This document shows, in pieces, positions 40,333 through 42,647 of a stretch of DNA of 42,647 nt (positions are counted from its first letter, which is position 1; each line of letters starts with the position of its first letter). The DNA is taken from the NCBI RefSeq assembly GCF_947631635.1, contig NZ_CANRMB010000031.1:1-42647 (forward strand). Reading direction: 5' to 3'. Both the position numbers and the translations under genes were made by a program. The notes under the pieces are model-generated. The model was not told the DNA's origin, ran no database searches, and was given only the letters and a program-made list of their open reading frames with translations. This DNA is from an uncultured Dysosmobacter sp. (GTDB taxonomy: Bacteria > Bacillota > Clostridia > Oscillospirales > Oscillospiraceae).

Positions 40333-40734
40333 CTATCTGGCGCTCACGCTGTTTATAAATACGACATAGCAGGCGAAATCCCCGATACGCTTACGGAAAT
40401 TTGGGTCGTCCTCCTCATATCCGAGGGTGTCCCTCCACGCGGCATTCCAGCCCCGCATCTTCAGGTAACGGGAGAGCTGGTTGAATTTGATAATGACCAT
40501 GTTGTGGCAGGATGTCCGGCTGGCATCCTTATCTGCCTTAACGGTCCTGTCCCACAGGCGCCAGTTGGCACGGAAAGAGGAATACCGGACAGAGGCCTCC
40601 ACGAGTTCATCATAGAGATCCAGGGCATCCGGGTCGGTGCCGATTTCCGACTCCATTTCCGCGTGGATCCGCACCATTTCTTCCAGGGACAGGCTCCTGG
40701 GCTTTGAAAGATAATTGGAATACAGATCCTTCAT
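40333..40734 (-). CDS. Unrecognised 133-residue element protein
   Basis: A helical, charged protein with aromatic residues: KPRSLSLEEMVRIHAEMESE, ALDLYDELVEASVRYSSFRA, MVIIKFNQLSRYLKMRGWNA. No known domain was found. GAGGTGATGTT precedes the start codon. It is on the same strand as the rest of the conjugative element and about 70 bp downstream of the 377-residue protein gene. Confidence 0.7.
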   Translation of the reverse strand: MKDLYSNYLSKPRSLSLEEMVRIHAEMESEIGTDPDALDLYDELVEASVRYSSFRANWRLWDRTVKADKDASRTSCHNMVIIKFNQLSRYLKMRGWNAAWRDTLGYEEDDPNFRKRIGDFACYVVFINSVSAR

Positions 40735-40803
40735 AACATCACCTCGTTTGATTGTTCTTGTTATGGATGATTATATCACGAAATAAGCAGATACAGGGGA
40801 AAT

Positions 40804-41937
40804 TTATACTGTTTTTCCCATCCAAAGATAGGGTTCCACCCACAACATGTAAAGGTCTGTCACTGCCATGTTAATCATGTCCATCGCTGCAGCAAGGCGG
40901 TCGCCGGGGAGGTATTCCTCCAGGAGCGGCTTAAACTCCGGAAAGGGCAAATTTTCTGCCAGTTCCCGGAGGGTACCGGGGCTGTAGTCCCAATAGGGGA
41001 GGAATATCTGGCTGCGCAGTGTTTTTACCTCCATTTCACTGCCGGGGTCCGGCAGGTTCGGGGCGTATTCGCGTGCCAGTCCCAGGAAGTATTCCTGCGG
41101 GTCTTCACACTCTGGGTTCGCCTTGGGCAGTTCGTCCCAGCTTGGGTCGATGTCGTACCGCCTGAGAGCCATCAGACAGTGCCAGGCTGACTGTGCGCTT
41201 TCTGTCCGGTCAACCTTAAGCGACAGGCTGGCGCCATCCTTTAACCGTTCGCTTTCCGGCAGAGGTTCCAGTTCATATTTCGTCCCCGCCTGCTCCTGAT
41301 GGAGCGCAAGGCCCGCCAGGCAGCAAAGGATGTGATCCAGCCGTCCGATGTCTTTCCAGGCAGCGATGTAGCGCCGCAGAATCATGGCCAGCGTTTCCGC
41401 CAGCGGCTGATCCTCGCCGCAGCCCTTTATAAAATCATTTCGCCAGAACCGGAACCATTCTGCCTCAGACTCGCTCCGCCGAAAATCCGGCCCTGTCAGG
41501 ATATCCAGGTACTGTCCCAGCGTCATGCGCAGGCAATGATAGACATCCTTCTGCGGTCGCCTGCCCATGGCCTGATCCAGCAGCATTTCCCCAAGAAGGA
41601 GCAGGGCATTGCTGCTCCGGACGCCCCACAGGGGGTGATACTGACTTTCTTCCCGGGAAAGCTCCTGTCCGGAATCACTGTCCTCTGTCAGTGCCAGTTC
41701 AAAGGACGGGCAGAAACCACGGTAGCTGTCTATATCCACGCGTGAATCCTCCCAAAACTCTCCGGTCAGTTCGGTCATGGCTTCTACATCGGAGGATCCA
41801 CAGAAGACATACGCTGCAGGAAGCCCGGCAAACCGCCACACCAGCGCGGCGGCGGCCTCGGGCGAGGAGGCCTTTGACTGTGCCGCCAGTGCCAGGCGCT
41901 CATCCAGTGTCAGGCGCGTTCTTTCGTTGTAGCTCAT
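40804..41937 (-). CDS. Unrecognised 377-residue protein coupled to the coupling-protein gene
   Basis: A soluble, acidic, helical protein: LTLDERLALAAQSKASSPEA, AAALVWRFAGLPAAYVFCGS, DSDSGQELSREESQYHPLWG, ending YMLWVEPYLWMGKTV. Trp and Leu are frequent and there is no TM segment. I recognise no family. Its ATG overlaps the stop of the VirD4-like gene (ATGA), so it is translated with it. That suggests an accessory role at the secretion machinery or DNA transfer, but this is context only. Confidence 0.72.
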   Translation of the reverse strand: MSYNERTRLTLDERLALAAQSKASSPEAAAALVWRFAGLPAAYVFCGSSDVEAMTELTGEFWEDSRVDIDSYRGFCPSFELALTEDSDSGQELSREESQYHPLWGVRSSNALLLLGEMLLDQAMGRRPQKDVYHCLRMTLGQYLDILTGPDFRRSESEAEWFRFWRNDFIKGCGEDQPLAETLAMILRRYIAAWKDIGRLDHILCCLAGLALHQEQAGTKYELEPLPESERLKDGASLSLKVDRTESAQSAWHCLMALRRYDIDPSWDELPKANPECEDPQEYFLGLAREYAPNLPDPGSEMEVKTLRSQIFLPYWDYSPGTLRELAENLPFPEFKPLLEEYLPGDRLAAAMDMINMAVTDLYMLWVEPYLWMGKTV

Positions 41938-42647
41938 ATTTGTCTCCCAACTTCCACGTCAGCGGGTTCCATCTCCCTTGTATGAGAGTCCATCAAACGA
42001 TGATAAGTATTATCCTGATCCAATTCGTACTTTTGGACCTTACGGGGTTTTTCGCCCCGGGTGAACAGAAACATGCTGTCCAACGGCAGATCCAGCACTG
42101 TGGAAGTCAAGCGGTTCAGTTTTCGGGCAAAGTACTCGGCCGTCTCAATATCCGCCCCGCCCAAATACAGGCAATGGTCACAGTTGTTGACGATGGTCTG
42201 AGCCCTGGCGTGGCCGTAGAGGCCCTCCAACTGGGACAGGCTCTGTACCACCAGGCTGACGTAGATCTCCCGGGAGCGGATGACCGAAATGATCTTGTCA
42301 AAGTCCGGGATCAGTGTATTTGTGGAAAAGTCGTCCAGGATAAAGCGCACCGGGATGGGCAGGCGGCTGTCCGACTGCTTATCCGCGGCGTTCATCAGGT
42401 ATTGAAGGGCCTGGGTATAAAAGAGGTTCACCAGGCTGTCCTGGCTGCGGTCGGAATCGCTAATGGAGATGAATAGAGCCGTCTTTTCCCGAAGAAAACT
42501 CCCCATGTCCACCTGCTGTTTCATACGGAACATCCGCCGCATTCCGGGGTACGCCACCACATCCAGATGTTGGGCCAAAATACCTTTGATACTGGCGTCC
42601 ATCCTGTCCGCCTTTTCATTCTGACGGATCATGCCGATTTTCCGGGC
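41934..42647 (-). CDS. VirD4/TraG type IV coupling protein, C-terminal part (cut by window edge)
   Basis: About 237 C-terminal residues of a hexameric ATPase that delivers the DNA-relaxosome to the mating channel. The Walker B region reads PVRFILDDFSTNTLIPDFDK, in place of the common LDEF. ISVIRSREIYVSLVVQSLSQ, the TIVNNCDHCLYLGG segment and ETAEYFARKLN match the conserved end of TraG/VirD4 proteins. The N-terminal TM helices and Walker A lie beyond the right edge; the frame is open to base 42647. Its presence shows that this is a conjugative or formerly conjugative element. Confidence 0.9.
   Translation of the reverse strand, partial: ARKIGMIRQNEKADRMDASIKGILAQHLDVVAYPGMRRMFRMKQQVDMGSFLREKTALFISISDSDRSQDSLVNLFYTQALQYLMNAADKQSDSRLPIPVRFILDDFSTNTLIPDFDKIISVIRSREIYVSLVVQSLSQLEGLYGHARAQTIVNNCDHCLYLGGADIETAEYFARKLNRLTSTVLDLPLDSMFLFTRGEKPRKVQKYELDQDNTYHRLMDSHTREMEPADVEVGRQI

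Overview
The window looks like a chromosomal segment of a GC-rich, spore-forming anaerobic Firmicute of the Oscillospiraceae type (Flavonifractor, Intestinimonas or Pseudoflavonifractor relatives). The reasons are high-GC coding with strong GGAGG-type ribosome sites, an SRP RNA directly upstream of dnaX, a SleL/YaaH-type spore protein, SpoVK-like and PdaA-like genes, a PBSX-type phage cluster and a Clostridia-type conjugative element. The genus assignment is inference.

Region 1 (1-16,320) is core chromosome. tRNA 5' fragments sit at the left edge, followed by SRP RNA, dnaX and ebfC. Next come a DUF4127 lipoprotein, a polytopic membrane protein and a three-gene envelope block: an ApbE flavin transferase, a NusG-domain-II protein and a Gx-family membrane protein. 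This block resembles the flavin/EetA/EetB part of Gram-positive extracellular electron transfer loci. It runs into a CbxX/SpoVK AAA+ ATPase and a formate/nitrite channel. Then follow a two-TM protein, a LysM-GH18 spore hydrolase divergent from a LysR regulator, a ZIP metal transporter, a KdpDE-like two-component pair and a PH-like membrane protein.

Region 2 (about 16,490-31,990) is one co-directional, tightly overlapping phage morphogenesis cluster collinear with PBSX: small and large terminase, portal, protease/scaffold, decoration protein, capsid, connectors, contractile sheath, tube, chaperone, LysM baseplate protein, hub, spike, gp25-like, baseplate J, XkdU-like, small membrane proteins and a CHAP lysin. 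It has no integrase, repressor or replication gene, no long tape measure and no tail fibre. A 185-residue protein occupies the tape-measure slot and a PdaA-like polysaccharide deacetylase occupies the fibre slot. The 3' end of the large terminase carries an exact 70-bp direct repeat flanking a 142-bp insert made of four hairpins. This region is the best candidate for a domesticated particle or gene-transfer-agent-like system.

Region 3 (32,000-33,660) returns to the chromosome, with an RsmH-family methyltransferase and a MazG-like pyrophosphohydrolase. A terminator-bearing repeat then occurs twice, at 33.6 and 34.4 kb, flanking a small HEAT-like gene.

Region 4 (34,490 to the right edge) is the recombinase-proximal end of an integrative conjugative element, read leftwards. 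It holds an AT-rich ORF abutting a large serine recombinase, PcfJ and PcfK (AcrIIA9-like) proteins, three unrecognised proteins and the C-terminal part of a VirD4/TraG coupling protein cut by the window edge.
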